From Kordiimonadaceae bacterium (GTDB lineage Bacteria > Pseudomonadota > Alphaproteobacteria > Sphingomonadales > Emcibacteraceae), in NCBI GenBank assembly GCA_018699075.1, contig JABIPV010000079.1, forward strand, positions 1-14,138: a stretch of DNA of 14,138 bases, in the 5' to 3' direction. Shown piece by piece: positions 13,957-14,138 of the stretch (positions are counted from its first letter, which is position 1; each line of letters begins with the position of its first letter). The notes under the pieces are model-generated. The model was given only the letters and a program-made list of their open reading frames with translations, was not told where the DNA came from and did not search any database. A program made the position numbers and the translations under genes.

Positions 13957-14138
13957 ATGAAAGACGTTTTTATTTGCGATGCAATTCGTACTCCTGTTGG
14001 TCGTTATGGTGGCGGTCTTGCCGCCGTGCGTGCGGATGATCTTGGCGCCGTACCGATTGCGGCACTGATGGAAAGAAATAAAAACGTTGATTGGGCAGCC
14101 GTTGATGACCTGACATATGGTTGCGCAAACCAAGCAGG
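13957..14138 (+). CDS. pcaF: 3-oxoadipyl-CoA/acetyl-CoA thiolase, N-terminal part only
   Basis: The first 60 residues of a thiolase, cut by the window end. The start MKDVFICDAIRTPVGRYGGG, then LAAVRADDLGAVPIAALMERN and YGCANQAG, is very close to PcaF/PaaJ, which cleave 3-oxoadipyl-CoA with CoA to succinyl-CoA and acetyl-CoA. The VRADDL segment is a recognisable trait of that branch compared with ordinary acetoacetyl-CoA thiolases. The active-site Cys and the C-terminal His/Cys lie outside the window. The gene begins 25 bases after the aminotransferase stop with AAGG upstream, so it belongs to the same operon. Confidence 0.85.
   Translation, partial: MKDVFICDAIRTPVGRYGGGLAAVRADDLGAVPIAALMERNKNVDWAAVDDLTYGCANQA

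Noticed and set aside
1..14138. Mobile elements, CRISPR arrays, tRNA or rRNA genes
   Set aside because: No transposase or integrase motifs, spaced direct repeats, or cloverleaf/rRNA signatures were seen.

Overview
The window looks like part of a chromosome, or large replicon, of an AT-rich Gram-negative proteobacterium. An aerobic, probably alphaproteobacterial and perhaps marine host is my inference from gene style and family mix; no taxonomic marker is present. There are no RNA genes, insertion sequences, phage genes or CRISPR. Coding is dense: every gap is under about 180 bases, and the longest (9642-9814) is a divergent regulatory region.

Left half (1-6096, all minus strand) is an aromatic-acid catabolism module. 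Read in the direction of transcription it holds: a substrate-binding-protein-fold protein with no signal peptide, a LigB-type extradiol dioxygenase, a UbiD-type prenyl-FMN decarboxylase, a HpaB-type flavin hydroxylase, and a MATE efflux pump cut off by the window start. Two transcription units can be inferred. Each has a pair of near-identical AT-rich palindromic boxes (consensus TGTTATTATAATAACA) over or beside a TATAAT-like -10. The same boxes lie upstream of the divergent exported M28 peptidase (6220-7839, plus strand), so one unseen regulator may control all three units.

Middle (7844-9641, minus strand): a GcvA-like LysR regulator followed by a TIM-barrel protein of the phosphoenolpyruvate-hydrolase family (PF09370), whose role is unknown. 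The LysR gene is divergent from the right-hand operon and shares with it an intergenic region carrying two clear inverted repeats.

Right half (9815-14138, plus strand) is the most interesting part: one tightly packed operon. It holds a lysine-2,3-aminomutase-family radical SAM/PLP enzyme, both subunits of a 3-oxoadipate CoA-transferase (PcaI, PcaJ), a class III aminotransferase resembling beta-amino-acid transaminases, and the start of a PcaF-like 3-oxoadipyl-CoA thiolase. In reaction order these make a complete route: alpha-amino acid to beta-amino acid (aminomutase), to beta-keto acid (transaminase), to beta-ketoacyl-CoA (CoA-transferase), to acyl-CoA plus acetyl-CoA (thiolase). The aminomutase has Arg where lysine 2,3-aminomutase has the Asp that binds the lysine side-chain amine, which suggests an acidic substrate. 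With Pca-type downstream enzymes the best guess is 2-aminoadipate to 3-aminoadipate to 3-oxoadipate to succinyl-CoA plus acetyl-CoA. I do not know of this route as a described pathway; it is a hypothesis from gene order and residues.
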